Shown here in pieces: positions 23,881 to 32,813 of a stretch of DNA of 64,000 nucleotides. How positions within the stretch are numbered: position 1 is the first letter of the stretch; each line of letters begins with the position of its first letter. The notes beneath the pieces are model-generated. The model searched no databases, was not told the origin of the DNA, and worked only from the letters and a program-made list of their open reading frames with translations. Origin of the DNA: Brevibacterium sp. RIT 803 (GTDB taxonomy: Bacteria; Actinomycetota; Actinomycetes; Actinomycetales; Brevibacteriaceae); assembly GCF_016892625.1 (NCBI RefSeq), contig NZ_JAFEMW010000004.1:434001-498000 (forward strand), given 5' to 3'. A program made the position numbers and the translations under genes.

Positions 23881-24959
23881 TGTCTCGCCCTCTCCTGTGC
23901 GGAAACGGTTGTCGGCCTCATCATCGCTGCGGCGTTGCTGCGCAGCAGTGCATCTGAGACCTCGGTGTCGAAGCCCTCGGTGCTCAGCAATCCCTCCACT
24001 TCACGCGCGGGATCGTCCAGACCCATATCGAAGGGGTAGTCGCTGCCGAGAACCACACGGTCGGCTCCGACGACTTCGATGAGATGGCGCAGCTGTCTGG
24101 CATCGTGGACGACGGTGTCGTACCAGATTCTGCGCAGATAGGACGAGGGCGCTTCGGCACAGCCCTGCGCATCCTCTCTGACGTTCCACGAGTGGTCGGA
24201 GCGCCCGATGGTCGTCGGCAGGTAACCGCCACCGTGGGCGGCGACGACTTTCAGCTTCGGGTGTCTGTCGAGGACGCCGGCGAAGATGAGGTGCGACAGA
24301 GCTGTGGCGGTTTCCACCGGCTGCCCCACGGTGTTGCTGAGGTAGAACCGGTCGAGACGTTCGTCGAGGCTGCAGCCGAAGGGGTGGAGGAAGACGATGG
24401 CGCCCAGTTCCTCCATCCTCGTCCAGAACGGTTCGAGTCTCTCGTCGGAGAGTTCGACCTCTCCGGCAAATGAGGGGATCTCGATGCCGATGAGACCGCG
24501 TCCCAGCACCGCGTCGTCGACGCACTCGACGATGCGCTCCGGGTGCTGCATCGGCACCAGCCCCAGACCGAGCAGGCGCTCGGGTGCCTGTGCGACGATC
24601 TCGGAGATCCTCAGATTCGCCTCTCTGGCGATCCAGGTCGCCAGGTCCTCGTCCGCCCAGGGATAGTAGTGGTTGGGTGAGGGGCTCACCCACTGCACGT
24701 CGACTCCCTGCGCGTCCATGTCGGCGATGCGTGTGTCGAGGCGGGTCAGCTTCGGTATCCGAGAACCGACCATCGGACCGGAGACTGCCGCCGATGCAGC
24801 ACCGTTGCGTCTGTGGTCCAGTTCCGCGGCGAGCGCGAACTGCTCTGGTGCCCGCTGTCGCACGAACTCCTCGAGCCCGGCGATGATCGCGTGCGCATGG
24901 ACATCAGTGACGGGGGCGAGGGCTGTGCTGGCGTCATTCGCCTCGGCGCCGGCGCTCAT
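23877..24959 (-). CDS. amidohydrolase family protein, ACMSD/resorcylate-decarboxylase-like (amidohydrolase_2)
   Basis: This 360-residue TIM-barrel protein of the amidohydrolase_2 group, which includes 2-amino-3-carboxymuconate-semialdehyde decarboxylase and gamma-resorcylate decarboxylase, has DVHAHA (metal HxH) near 18, VSPSPNHYYPWADED, FLHPFGCS, VVAAHGGGYLP and VLGSDYPFDMG (late Asp). Metal-dependent decarboxylation of an aromatic acid or ring-cleavage product is the likely reaction. It sits between the FAD hydroxylase and FAAH-2 genes with 4-base overlaps on both sides, so synthesis is tightly coupled. ATG 24959 is chosen; frame upstream belongs to the hydroxylase gene region. Confidence 0.88.
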   Translation of the reverse strand: MSAGAEANDASTALAPVTDVHAHAIIAGLEEFVRQRAPEQFALAAELDHRRNGAASAAVSGPMVGSRIPKLTRLDTRIADMDAQGVDVQWVSPSPNHYYPWADEDLATWIAREANLRISEIVAQAPERLLGLGLVPMQHPERIVECVDDAVLGRGLIGIEIPSFAGEVELSDERLEPFWTRMEELGAIVFLHPFGCSLDERLDRFYLSNTVGQPVETATALSHLIFAGVLDRHPKLKVVAAHGGGYLPTTIGRSDHSWNVREDAQGCAEAPSSYLRRIWYDTVVHDARQLRHLIEVVGADRVVLGSDYPFDMGLDDPAREVEGLLSTEGFDTEVSDALLRSNAAAMMRPTTVSAQERARQ

Positions 24960-26095
24960 GCGGGTTCTGCCATCGTCTGTGCCACTCCCATGATGAGTAC
25001 TCCAGGGTCCGCGTCCCGGTTCCCGTCCAGCTGCCACTGCGCCAGTTGACGTGATGCGTCGACGACTGCTGACGCTCGCGGAACTCGGCGAGCGTGGAAT
25101 TCGTCCCAGAGGGAAGAGTCGAGGCTGTCGTGTTCGAGGAGCAGTTCGGTGAGGACCAATGCGTCTTCGAGCGATTGTGCTGCGCCCTGCGCGATGGTCG
25201 GCGGGCAGGAATGGGCCGCATCGCCGATGATGACCACGCGACCGCGGTTCCACGCGCCCTCGACGAGGTGAGAGGTGAATTGCGTGTAGTTCACATGAGC
25301 GTTCCCCGCAGCCAAGGATTCCCGGATGTCATTCCAGGGTCCCTGGTAGGCGGCGGACTCTTCGATCATGATGGCCCTCCCCTGTTCACTCGTGACTCCG
25401 GTGCGGTCCTGGGCTCGTTCGACGAGGATGGCGTAGAGCGAATCCTGACTCGTCGGGGTGTAGCCGGCGATGAACACGGGCCCGCCGTAGTAGAGCTCGG
25501 TGCGCATCACCTCGGTGGGGCGCGGGACGAAAGCACGCCAGATCCCCATGCCATTGGGTACCGGTGCGGTCTCGATTCCCAGCAGCGATCGCACCGAAGA
25601 GTTGAGACCATCGGCACCGATGACCACGTCGTAGCGGCCTGCCTGCTCACCGTTCGTTCCAAGGTCGACGCCGCGCTCGTCCTGGGTCAGTCCTGTCACC
25701 GTCTTGCCGAAGTGGATTCTGGCCCCGGCCTCGACGGCGGCATCGACCATGATCGACGCCAGATCCGGTCGGTGCATTCCGATCCCTGCGGGGTAATGCG
25801 GCCCTCCGGTCTTGACCTCCGGCAGTTCGGCGATGACGGGTGCTCCTGGGCCGGGTGCGCGCAGAGTCAGTCCGTCGAAGGGGAAGCCCTTGGCTCTGAT
25901 GCTCTCCCAGATTCCCAGATCGTCGAAGACGCGGAGGGCGTTGCCCTGCAGGGTGATGCCGGAGCCCGCGGCAGCGAGTTCCGCCTTGTCTTCGTACAGG
26001 TCGACCTGCACGCCTGTGCGTGCGAGTCGGATCGCTGCGGCCAGACCGGCCGCACCCGCACCGACGATGGCTGCGGTATTTACTGCTCGGGTCAT
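24956..26095 (-). CDS. FAD-dependent aromatic monooxygenase (salicylate hydroxylase-like)
   Basis: This 379-residue group A flavoprotein hydroxylase has GAGAAGLAAAIRLA (FAD-ADP binding) at about 12, VIGADGLNSSVR (DG motif) near 158, and GDAAHSCPPTIAQGAAQSLEDA (FAD ribityl binding) near 288. Such enzymes use NAD(P)H and O2 to hydroxylate a phenolic ring, often with decarboxylation. It would prepare the diol for the extradiol dioxygenase encoded first in the same operon. It overlaps the amidohydrolase gene by four bases and lies 34 bases after the cyclase gene. Confidence 0.9.
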   Translation of the reverse strand: MTRAVNTAAIVGAGAAGLAAAIRLARTGVQVDLYEDKAELAAAGSGITLQGNALRVFDDLGIWESIRAKGFPFDGLTLRAPGPGAPVIAELPEVKTGGPHYPAGIGMHRPDLASIMVDAAVEAGARIHFGKTVTGLTQDERGVDLGTNGEQAGRYDVVIGADGLNSSVRSLLGIETAPVPNGMGIWRAFVPRPTEVMRTELYYGGPVFIAGYTPTSQDSLYAILVERAQDRTGVTSEQGRAIMIEESAAYQGPWNDIRESLAAGNAHVNYTQFTSHLVEGAWNRGRVVIIGDAAHSCPPTIAQGAAQSLEDALVLTELLLEHDSLDSSLWDEFHARRVPRASAVVDASRQLAQWQLDGNRDADPGVLIMGVAQTMAEPA

Positions 26096-26129
26096 GATCG
26101 GACCTCCTCGGTTGCGTATTGCTCAGGCA

Positions 26130-27152
26130 TCAGAACACAGCGATCGGGTTGACCGGTGTGCCCACGGCACCGGTGATGGGCAGAGACGGTGCGGTCAGCA
26201 GGAATTCCCAGCGGCCCTCGCCGAGGCAGGTCTGAGCCAGTTCGTCGAGTTTCCACATCTCCCCGATCATCAGACCCATGTTGGGAATGGCTACCTGATG
26301 CAGCGGCTGGAACGCCTCCACGTCGAATTCGTTGGGGCGGACTTCGAAGCCCCAGGTGTCTGTGGCGATGGCAGCGATCTCCGAGTCGTGGATCCATCCC
26401 GCGCTCGTCAAGGACAGCCCCGGTGCTGGGCCGCCCGCGTATTCGCCCCATCCCTCGCACAATGCTCGGGTCAGCTGACCGGTGCGCACGAGGACGATAT
26501 CGCCCCGGCGAACCTCCACGCCCTGGCTGGCAGCCGTGGCCGCGAGGTGATCGCCCGTGATGGCGAATGAGTCAGGCAGCTCTCCGCTCTCTGGCTCGAG
26601 GTACCTGCCTACGTCGAGCAGGATTCCGCGGGTGACGAGGACGTCGGCGGTGTGCTCGATGCCCGTGACCAGGTCACCGTCGCTGGTGACGACACTTCCG
26701 GATCGGCGACCGTTCCAAGCCTGTCCGTGATCGAAGATGTGCCCCAACCCATCCCACTGGGTCGAGCACTGCAGCGGCATCGCGATGACATCGTCTGCTC
26801 CACCTATTCCGTGGGGGAACCCCTGGTTGCCCGCTTCGGCATCAGTGCCGGTGTCGAGCATCGTGTGCACGGGGTTCGTGCGGCGCCTCCATCCTTTCTG
26901 TGGGCCGTCCATATCGAAGGGAAGCGACAGCGACACGGTCTGACCGGTGCGGACGAGAGCCGCGGCTTCGATGCGCTTTGCCTCATCGATGAAGTTGAGT
27001 GTTCCTAGGACGTCATCGTCGCCCCAACGGCCCCAATTGCGGTAGGCCTTGGCCCGTCTGCCGACCTCAGCTTCCGGGTCGTTTCGGTCGATCGAAGCGG
27101 GATCGTCAAGGGTGCCTTGATTTCCCGCCGCCGAGGTGGTCGTGTCGTTCAT
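26130..27152 (-). CDS. cyclase family protein (PF04199, kynurenine-formamidase-like fold)
   Basis: This 340-residue protein shows the cyclase-family hallmarks YRNWGRWGDDDVLGTLNFID, MPLQCSTQWDGLGHIFDHG (variant of the HxGTHxD metal motif), RGDIVLVRTGQ and VRPNEFDVEAFQPLHQVAIPNMGLMIGEMW. This long subgroup is common in aromatic degradation clusters and is thought to hydrolyse amides or lactones with metal. Its start overlaps the stop of the upstream FAAH-1 gene by four bases. Within the pathway it may open a lactone formed after ring cleavage; this is inference from context. Confidence 0.85.
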   Translation of the reverse strand: MNDTTTSAAGNQGTLDDPASIDRNDPEAEVGRRAKAYRNWGRWGDDDVLGTLNFIDEAKRIEAAALVRTGQTVSLSLPFDMDGPQKGWRRRTNPVHTMLDTGTDAEAGNQGFPHGIGGADDVIAMPLQCSTQWDGLGHIFDHGQAWNGRRSGSVVTSDGDLVTGIEHTADVLVTRGILLDVGRYLEPESGELPDSFAITGDHLAATAASQGVEVRRGDIVLVRTGQLTRALCEGWGEYAGGPAPGLSLTSAGWIHDSEIAAIATDTWGFEVRPNEFDVEAFQPLHQVAIPNMGLMIGEMWKLDELAQTCLGEGRWEFLLTAPSLPITGAVGTPVNPIAVF

Positions 27153-28195
27153 GATCGGACTCCGTCCCGTGCGCCATCGGCGGTGCTGGGTTCTTCGACG
27201 CAGCGGATGGTCTGTGTGCCCAGTCCTGAGATGTGACCAGTCAGCACATCACCGTCATGCAGGAACCGCTTCCAGTGTTGGCCGTTGCCGGCCGGACTGC
27301 CGGTGAGCAGCAGGTCGCCAGGCAGCAGCCGTGCGGTCTGGCTGGCCGTCGACAGCAGCGCGGCGAGGTCGAACATGAGACCTGAGGTGTTCGCGTCCTG
27401 TTTGACCTCGCCGTTGAGTTCGAGCCTCACATCCATGTCTGCCGGATCGACGAATCGGTCCGGGACCAGGAATGGGCCCGTGGGCAGGAATCCCGGTGAG
27501 TTCTTCGACTTCAGCCAGTCCGATCCGATCTCCTTCATGTCCTTCCTGAAGGTGAATTCTCGGGTGGAGATGTCATTGCAGATCGTAAAGCCGGCCACAT
27601 GCTCGAGCGCTTCCTCGCGGCTGACCTGGAAAGCCGGTTTGCCGATCACGGCCGCCAGCTCCAGCTCCCAGTCGTGAGTGTCACTCGACGAGGGAAGTTG
27701 CAGTGCTTCGTCGTCTCCGACGACGCAGGAAGGCAGTCCGATGAAGATGTAGGGCTCACCGTTGGCAGCGCGAGCATCCATCATCGTCGCTGCCTGATCT
27801 CTGGCAGCTTCGAGTGAGAGCTCGGTGTTGGTCGACAGTCCCGAGGCAACGAGCTCGATGACATGATCGCGATAGTTGGCGCCGGCCTGGAGCACCTGGC
27901 GTGGTTCGACCGGCGCGGTGAGAGTCACGGAGTCCAGAGGACGCCAGAGCTGACCTCCATCAGCAGAATCCTCCGCCGCCAAGGCCGCCAGCCGGTCCCA
28001 GTCCGGGTCTGCGAGGAACTCATTGAGGTTCGCAGCTCCCAGATCGGATGTGCTCAGTGCTCGGATGAGACCGCCGGCGACGAGTCCGAGGGCGGCCGGC
28101 TCCTGTCCTGCGACTGAGCCGACGACGGTGGTTGCGGTGGCGCTGGGGCCGGTGTCGCGAAAACGTGCGAGGGCGAATGGTGAGTCAAGTGTCAT
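27149..28195 (-). CDS. fumarylacetoacetate hydrolase family protein (FAAH-1)
   Basis: This 348-residue FAAH-fold hydrolase is the second gene of the operon. Features are VLQAGANYRDHVIE, HDWELELAAVIGKPAFQV (acidic metal-binding Glu residues), GFTICNDISTREFTFRKD, SKNSPGFLPTGPF and LLPGDLLLTGSPAGNG. It matches the ureidoglycolate lyase/2-hydroxyhepta-2,4-diene-1,7-dioate isomerase-like group that processes meta-cleavage products. ATG 28195 is chosen with GAGAGG upstream; an in-frame extension to 28243 is not conserved-looking. It lies 68 bases after the extradiol dioxygenase gene. Confidence 0.9.
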   Translation of the reverse strand: MTLDSPFALARFRDTGPSATATTVVGSVAGQEPAALGLVAGGLIRALSTSDLGAANLNEFLADPDWDRLAALAAEDSADGGQLWRPLDSVTLTAPVEPRQVLQAGANYRDHVIELVASGLSTNTELSLEAARDQAATMMDARAANGEPYIFIGLPSCVVGDDEALQLPSSSDTHDWELELAAVIGKPAFQVSREEALEHVAGFTICNDISTREFTFRKDMKEIGSDWLKSKNSPGFLPTGPFLVPDRFVDPADMDVRLELNGEVKQDANTSGLMFDLAALLSTASQTARLLPGDLLLTGSPAGNGQHWKRFLHDGDVLTGHISGLGTQTIRCVEEPSTADGARDGVRS

Positions 28196-28263
28196 GGTGT
28201 TGCCTCTCCTCTGCGTGGGGATTTCGTTGCGTGTGGATTCCATGTTCTGTTCTGCGAAATCCT

Positions 28264-29283
28264 TCAGCCGCGACCCTGCTTCGCGTAGGGATTGAGCAGC
28301 GCCGACTTGATCTCATCTGGGACACCTTCCTCAGTCGCCGACGGGCCGTCGGCCGGCGGGAAGGACTCGGTCATCGACATCGGCATCTGAGAGTTCTTGT
28401 AGAAGTTGTTCGACCCCTGCGAAGGGTGCCAGGTCTGCGCTTCCCAATCCGGGACATAGTTGCGGTACCCACCTGTGTTGAGCTCGATGCGCATTGTGGA
28501 CGGATCCCGATAGTAGAGGAAGTTCTGCTCGCCGATGCCGTGGATGGATGGTCCGTACTCGATTCCGACGCCGTTCTCGATGAGAGTATCGGCGGCGATG
28601 AGCAGTTCCTCACGCGTATCGACCCAGAAGGCGAAGTGGTTGACGCGACCGGGGCGGGACGATCCGTCCATGACGACGCCCAGGTCGTGGGACTTCTCGT
28701 TCGTCGTGAGCACCGAGAACACGGACACCGGGGCTTCGTCGAGCTCGGTGCGCGCCATGATCCGAAAGCCCAGGACGTCGCTGTACCACTTGGCGAACGC
28801 GTCGACCTCGGGAGTTGCGACTGTGACGTGGTCGAGCTGGCGCGGCGCGCCCGCGAAGCGGCTGCGGCGTGTGGGCCGGTCTGGGTAGACGGAGGCCTCG
28901 TCCCCGGTCGCCTCTCGGTAGTGTTCGACGTCCCAGTGGAGGGTCATCGTGTGGCCCCACGGCCCCGTGAAACGCAGGGAGCGACCGGTCGTGTGGCCAT
29001 CGAACCATTCGGCGTGGACTCCGGCAGCGGCGATGCGGTCGGCGGCCTCACGCAGAGCTTCGGGCGAGGAGGTGCGCCAGGTCATCGACTCCAATGCGGG
29101 TTCGGCGCCGGGCACGATCACCAAGCTGTAGCGGTAGTAGTCGCCCCAGCAGCGCAGATACACACGATCGTCGATCCGATCGACGACAGTCATACCGACC
29201 TGTGTTTCGTAGAACGTGACCGAGGCCTCGACATCGGGGGCGGCGATGGAGACGGAGGACAGGTGGGAAAGAAGTTTGATCAT
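28264..29283 (-). CDS. VOC-family extradiol ring-cleavage dioxygenase (catechol 2,3-dioxygenase-like)
   Basis: This 339-residue type I extradiol dioxygenase has two vicinal-oxygen-chelate domains. The iron ligands of the 2-His-1-carboxylate triad are visible in the C-terminal domain: His152 (QLDHVTVATP), His216 (RVNHFAFW) and Glu267 (MRIELNTGGY). It cleaves a catechol next to the hydroxyls with O2 and is the first gene of the operon, so it defines it as a meta-cleavage pathway. ATG 29283 is chosen (GAAGGAATCCACC upstream); a second ATG at 29298 is possible. The tail is rich in Pro, Glu and Met and lies outside the core fold. Confidence 0.92.
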   Translation of the reverse strand: MIKLLSHLSSVSIAAPDVEASVTFYETQVGMTVVDRIDDRVYLRCWGDYYRYSLVIVPGAEPALESMTWRTSSPEALREAADRIAAAGVHAEWFDGHTTGRSLRFTGPWGHTMTLHWDVEHYREATGDEASVYPDRPTRRSRFAGAPRQLDHVTVATPEVDAFAKWYSDVLGFRIMARTELDEAPVSVFSVLTTNEKSHDLGVVMDGSSRPGRVNHFAFWVDTREELLIAADTLIENGVGIEYGPSIHGIGEQNFLYYRDPSTMRIELNTGGYRNYVPDWEAQTWHPSQGSNNFYKNSQMPMSMTESFPPADGPSATEEGVPDEIKSALLNPYAKQGRG

Positions 29284-29354
29284 GGTGGATTCCTTCATCG
29301 TTGAGTTGATCTGCACTTCACGCTAGTGACTCCCATCGCATAAATCTAACGGAT

Positions 29355-29385
29355 ATCACTGATGCCCCACATAAACGGCAGTGAT
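29355..29385. promoter_or_regulatory. LysR-type operator candidate ATCACTG-N17-CAGTGAT
   Basis: A perfect 7-bp inverted repeat (29355-29361 and 29379-29385) sits between the divergent ring-cleavage operon (start 29283) and the LysR gene (start 29402). The T-N(n)-A dyad architecture and position fit autoregulation plus operon activation by the adjacent LysR protein. Confidence 0.6.
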
Positions 29386-29401
29386 GTGATTGACTGCCCT
29401 C

Positions 29402-30346
29402 ATGACCACATCTCCGCTGATGTCGCGGCTTGATCTCAACCTGCTCGTGGCCCTTGACGCACTGCTCACAGAACGCAACGTCACCCGTGCGGCGGACAGC
29501 CTGGGCCTCAGCCAGCCTGCGCTGAGTGCTTCGCTGGCTCGCCTGCGCAGACACTTCGGCGATCCGCTGCTGGTTCGGCGCGGCAATGCAAGCGAGCTGA
29601 CCCCGATGGCGGTGCGGCTGGCTGCACAGGTGCCCTCTGCCATCGATGCGGTCCGCCGAGTGTTTGAGAGCCAAGCCGAGTGGTCACCGGAGACGTCGAC
29701 CCGACAGTTCCGGATCTTCGGATCGGACTACGGATTCGCCACGATCGGGCAGTCCGTATCGCGGCTGGCGAAGGAGACCGCACCCGGAGTGAAGTTCCGA
29801 TTCGAACTGCACACCCCAGGGATCGTCGAGGACCCCAATCGCCTGCGGGCCTCTGACGGGATCATGATCCCTCACGGGCACCTCGAGGAACTCAACCACC
29901 TCGATCTGTGGACCGATCATTGGGTGGTCCTCGTCAGCGAGGACCACCCGAGCATCGGCGATGAGCTGACTCTTGCCGACCTGCAGGACAATCCCTGGGT
30001 CTTCACATACCAGTCGCGCACGGCTTTCACCTCGGTGAACAAACAGCTCTCAGGGATGGGGATCGAACCGGTCGTCGACTCTGTCGTCGAGAGCTTCCTG
30101 GCTCTGCCCTACTTCATCCGCGGCACCGATCGGCTTGGGATCGTCCAGGCCGGGCTGGCCAGCGATTCCCGCTGCTTCGAGGGATTGCGAGCCCTCCGCC
30201 CGCCCTTCGAGGCCGTGCCCGTGGTCAATGCGCTCTGGTGGCATCCCGCGCACAAGAACGATCCGGAGCATCAGTGGATGCGTTCGCTCTTCCGGCATGC
30301 GGGAAAACAGATGAAACAGTTGGTGGATAGCTCAGCAGAAGTCTGA
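29402..30346 (+). CDS. LysR family transcriptional regulator (NodD/NahR-like)
   Basis: This 314-residue LysR protein has the N-terminal winged HTH (LDLNLLVALDALLTERNVTRAADSLGLSQPALSASLARLRRHFGDPLLVRRG, about residues 8-60) of the NodD/NahR/LinR branch, followed by a two-lobed effector domain. That branch often senses aromatic compounds. It is divergent from the ring-cleavage operon, with a clean dyad between them, and convergent with gcdH on the other side. Control of the ring-cleavage operon is more likely, but GcdR-type LysR proteins sit beside gcdH elsewhere. ATG 29402 is chosen; TTG 29390 and ATG 29420 are alternatives without better ribosome binding sites. Confidence 0.92.
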   Translation: MTTSPLMSRLDLNLLVALDALLTERNVTRAADSLGLSQPALSASLARLRRHFGDPLLVRRGNASELTPMAVRLAAQVPSAIDAVRRVFESQAEWSPETSTRQFRIFGSDYGFATIGQSVSRLAKETAPGVKFRFELHTPGIVEDPNRLRASDGIMIPHGHLEELNHLDLWTDHWVVLVSEDHPSIGDELTLADLQDNPWVFTYQSRTAFTSVNKQLSGMGIEPVVDSVVESFLALPYFIRGTDRLGIVQAGLASDSRCFEGLRALRPPFEAVPVVNALWWHPAHKNDPEHQWMRSLFRHAGKQMKQLVDSSAEV

Positions 30347-30362
30347 GCAGGTCGAGTCGCTG

Positions 30363-31559
30363 TCACCGAAACGCCTGCTCCCCTGTGATGTGACGGCCCA
30401 GAATCAGAGTGTGCACCTCATCGGTGCCTTCGTAGGTGCGCACCGACTCGAGGTTGTTGGCGTGACGCAGCGGTGAGTATTCGAGCGTGATGCCGTTGCC
30501 GCCGAGCATGGACCTGGCCTCCCGGCAGATGGCGATCGCCTCACGGCAGTTGTTGAGCTTGCCGACCGAAATCTGGACCGGGTCGAGCGTGCCCGCGTCT
30601 TTGAGTCGCCCTGTCTGCACGGCCACGAGGATGCCCTTCTGAATCTCAAGGACCATATTCACCAGCTTCTGCTGCGTGATCTGATAGCCGGAGAGAGGTT
30701 TGTCGAACTGCATCCTCTCCTGCGCATACTTCAGAGCCACCTCATAGGAGTCACGGGCCGCACCCATCACACCCCACATGATCCCGTAGCGGGCTTCGTT
30801 GAGGCAGGAGAAGGGCCCCGTGAGTCCGCGTGCATCGGGCAGGACCGCCTCGGCGGGAAGGCAGACATCATTCAGGTCGATGTCGCATTGGATGGAGGCT
30901 CGCATCGACAGCTTCGCCTCGATCGGGGTGGCGGCGAAGCCTGCGGTGTCTGTCGGAACGAGGAACCCGCGGATGCCCTCGTCCGTCGCGGCCCAGATGA
31001 CCGCGACGTCGGCGATAGATGCCAGGCCGATCCAGCGTTTGGCTCCGTTGAGGGTCCACGAGCCGTCATCATTGCGTGCTGCTGTGGTGGCCATCGATCC
31101 TGGGTCGGACCCGGCAGTGGGCTCAGTCAGGCCGAAGCAGCCGATGATCTCACCCTTGGCCATGCCCGGCAGGTAACGATTCTTCTGCTCTTCGGAGCCG
31201 AATTTGTGGATCGCGGACATGGCCAGGGATCCCTGCACGGACACGAAGGTCCGCAGTCCCGAGTCACCGGCTTCGAGCTCCATAGCCGCGAGACCGTATT
31301 CGACGGCGGATCGCCCCGGGCAGCCGTAGCCGTGCAGGTGCATGCCCAGCAGCCCGAGGTCGCCCATCTCGGCCACGATCTCTCGGGGGAAGACGGCGTT
31401 CTCATACCAGTCGGCGATGTTCGGACGGAAACGCTCATCGACGAAGGCCCGCACCATGTCGCGGAGTTCGATCTCGGACTTGCTGAGGAGTCCTTCGAGG
31501 TCGAGGAGGTCGGACTTGTCGATGTCGGCGGCATCCTGCGCGGTGGCGGTCGTCGTCAT
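30363..31559 (-). CDS. gcdH: glutaryl-CoA dehydrogenase
   Basis: This 398-residue flavoprotein acyl-CoA dehydrogenase oxidises and decarboxylates glutaryl-CoA to crotonyl-CoA. GcdH-specific stretches are SGLRTFVSVQGSLAM (carrying the Arg that binds the distal carboxylate), LTEPTAGSDPGSMATTA, and the C-terminal TYEGTDEVHTLILGRHITGEQAF with the catalytic Glu at 377. It is last in the operon MHS transporter, acyl-CoA dehydrogenase, CaiB transferase, gcdH. The single-base gap to the CaiB gene implies coupling. ATG 31559 is chosen; frame upstream overlaps that gene. Confidence 0.88.
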   Translation of the reverse strand: MTTTATAQDAADIDKSDLLDLEGLLSKSEIELRDMVRAFVDERFRPNIADWYENAVFPREIVAEMGDLGLLGMHLHGYGCPGRSAVEYGLAAMELEAGDSGLRTFVSVQGSLAMSAIHKFGSEEQKNRYLPGMAKGEIIGCFGLTEPTAGSDPGSMATTAARNDDGSWTLNGAKRWIGLASIADVAVIWAATDEGIRGFLVPTDTAGFAATPIEAKLSMRASIQCDIDLNDVCLPAEAVLPDARGLTGPFSCLNEARYGIMWGVMGAARDSYEVALKYAQERMQFDKPLSGYQITQQKLVNMVLEIQKGILVAVQTGRLKDAGTLDPVQISVGKLNNCREAIAICREARSMLGGNGITLEYSPLRHANNLESVRTYEGTDEVHTLILGRHITGEQAFR

Positions 31560-31560
31560 T

Positions 31561-32787
31561 TCAGGCTCCTGTGGTGGCTGGGTGTGGGTGGGCTGTGGCA
31601 CCGAGGATCTCGTGAGTATCTGCGCCGAGCTCCGGTGGCGCGGAACGCACGGGTGGCCGGACTCCGTTGAAGTTGACGGGGAAAGCCACCTGTCGCATCG
31701 GTCCGGCGGTGGGGTGCTCGACGGTCTGGACCATGCCCAGGGCCTCGGTCTGCGGATCAGCATAGACCTCGTCGAGGTGTTTGATCGGTGCAGCAGGAAT
31801 TCCGGAGGTCGAGAACAGTGCACACCAGTGGTCGACGGTATTCGTGCGCAGAGTGCGGGAGAGCTCCTCGTTGAGGTAGTCGCGGTTCACGACTCGACCG
31901 CGGTTGGCTGACAAGCGTTCGTCACCGCCGAGATCCGGCCGGTCGATGGCGGTGCAGAGGCTTCGCCACAGGGAATCGTTGCCGATTGCGATGACGAAGT
32001 AGTCATCGGCGGCAGGATAAGCCTGGTATGGCACGAGGTTGGGATGACCAGAGCCAAGAGCGTGCGGGCGTCTGCCGTCGGCGAAGTAGTTCGTCGCCCA
32101 ATTCACGTGCAGCGCCAGCTGTCCCTCATAGAGGGAGGTCGTCAGGTACTGGCCCTTGCCGGTCCGACTGCGTTCGAAGAGCGCGGAGACGATGCCGATG
32201 ATTCCGAACAGTCCCGCACCCAGGTCGCCCATGGCGAAGCCTGACTTCATCGGCGGGCCGCCTGCTTCTCCGGTCAGGGACATGAGCCCGCCGCGGGCCT
32301 GGGCGACCATGTCGTAGCCGGGTTCATCGCGCATCGGTCCGTGATCTCCGTAGGCGGAGATGTGGAGGATGACGAGGTGCGGGAACGTCGCCGAGAGCTC
32401 CTTGTAGTCGAAGATCGTCTGCAGGGAGCTGCCGGGCCTGAAATTCTCGACGAGGACATCGGCCTCGGCTAGCAGGTCGTGGACCTGTGTCTGTCCACGA
32501 TCGGATTTGAGGTCGATCGTCACGGACTTCTTGCTGTGGTTGGCGGCGTGGAAGTAGGTGGCATCGGCGCCGACCGTCGGCGGACCCCAGGCTCGGGTCG
32601 GGTCTCCACCGTCCGGGTGCTCGACCTTGATCACTTCGGCACCGAGGTCGGCCAGTGACATCGTGGCATAGGGTCCGGCGAGGATCTTCGAGAGGTCGAT
32701 GACGCGCACACCGGCGAGTGGTCCTTCGAAATTCCCGCCTGCCGCAGTGCTCGCATCGAGGGTGGATTCTGTCTCTGTGTTTCTCAT
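31561..32787 (-). CDS. CaiB/BaiF (family III) CoA-transferase
   Basis: This 408-residue family III CoA-transferase moves CoA between acids through an aspartyl anhydride. The conserved parts are LAGVRVIDLSKILAGPYATMSLADLGAEVIKVEHPDGGDPTR, GYDMVAQARGG with catalytic Asp159, and GKGQYLTTSLYEGQLAL. Next to gcdH, the likely role is activating glutarate (or a related dicarboxylate) with succinyl-CoA, like SUGCT in mammals and the GcdG-type partner of bacterial GcdH. GGAG lies upstream of the ATG. Confidence 0.9.
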   Translation of the reverse strand: MRNTETESTLDASTAAGGNFEGPLAGVRVIDLSKILAGPYATMSLADLGAEVIKVEHPDGGDPTRAWGPPTVGADATYFHAANHSKKSVTIDLKSDRGQTQVHDLLAEADVLVENFRPGSSLQTIFDYKELSATFPHLVILHISAYGDHGPMRDEPGYDMVAQARGGLMSLTGEAGGPPMKSGFAMGDLGAGLFGIIGIVSALFERSRTGKGQYLTTSLYEGQLALHVNWATNYFADGRRPHALGSGHPNLVPYQAYPAADDYFVIAIGNDSLWRSLCTAIDRPDLGGDERLSANRGRVVNRDYLNEELSRTLRTNTVDHWCALFSTSGIPAAPIKHLDEVYADPQTEALGMVQTVEHPTAGPMRQVAFPVNFNGVRPPVRSAPPELGADTHEILGATAHPHPATTGA

Positions 32788-32813
32788 GACTTGCTCCGGT
32801 GTTGTCTGTGGTT

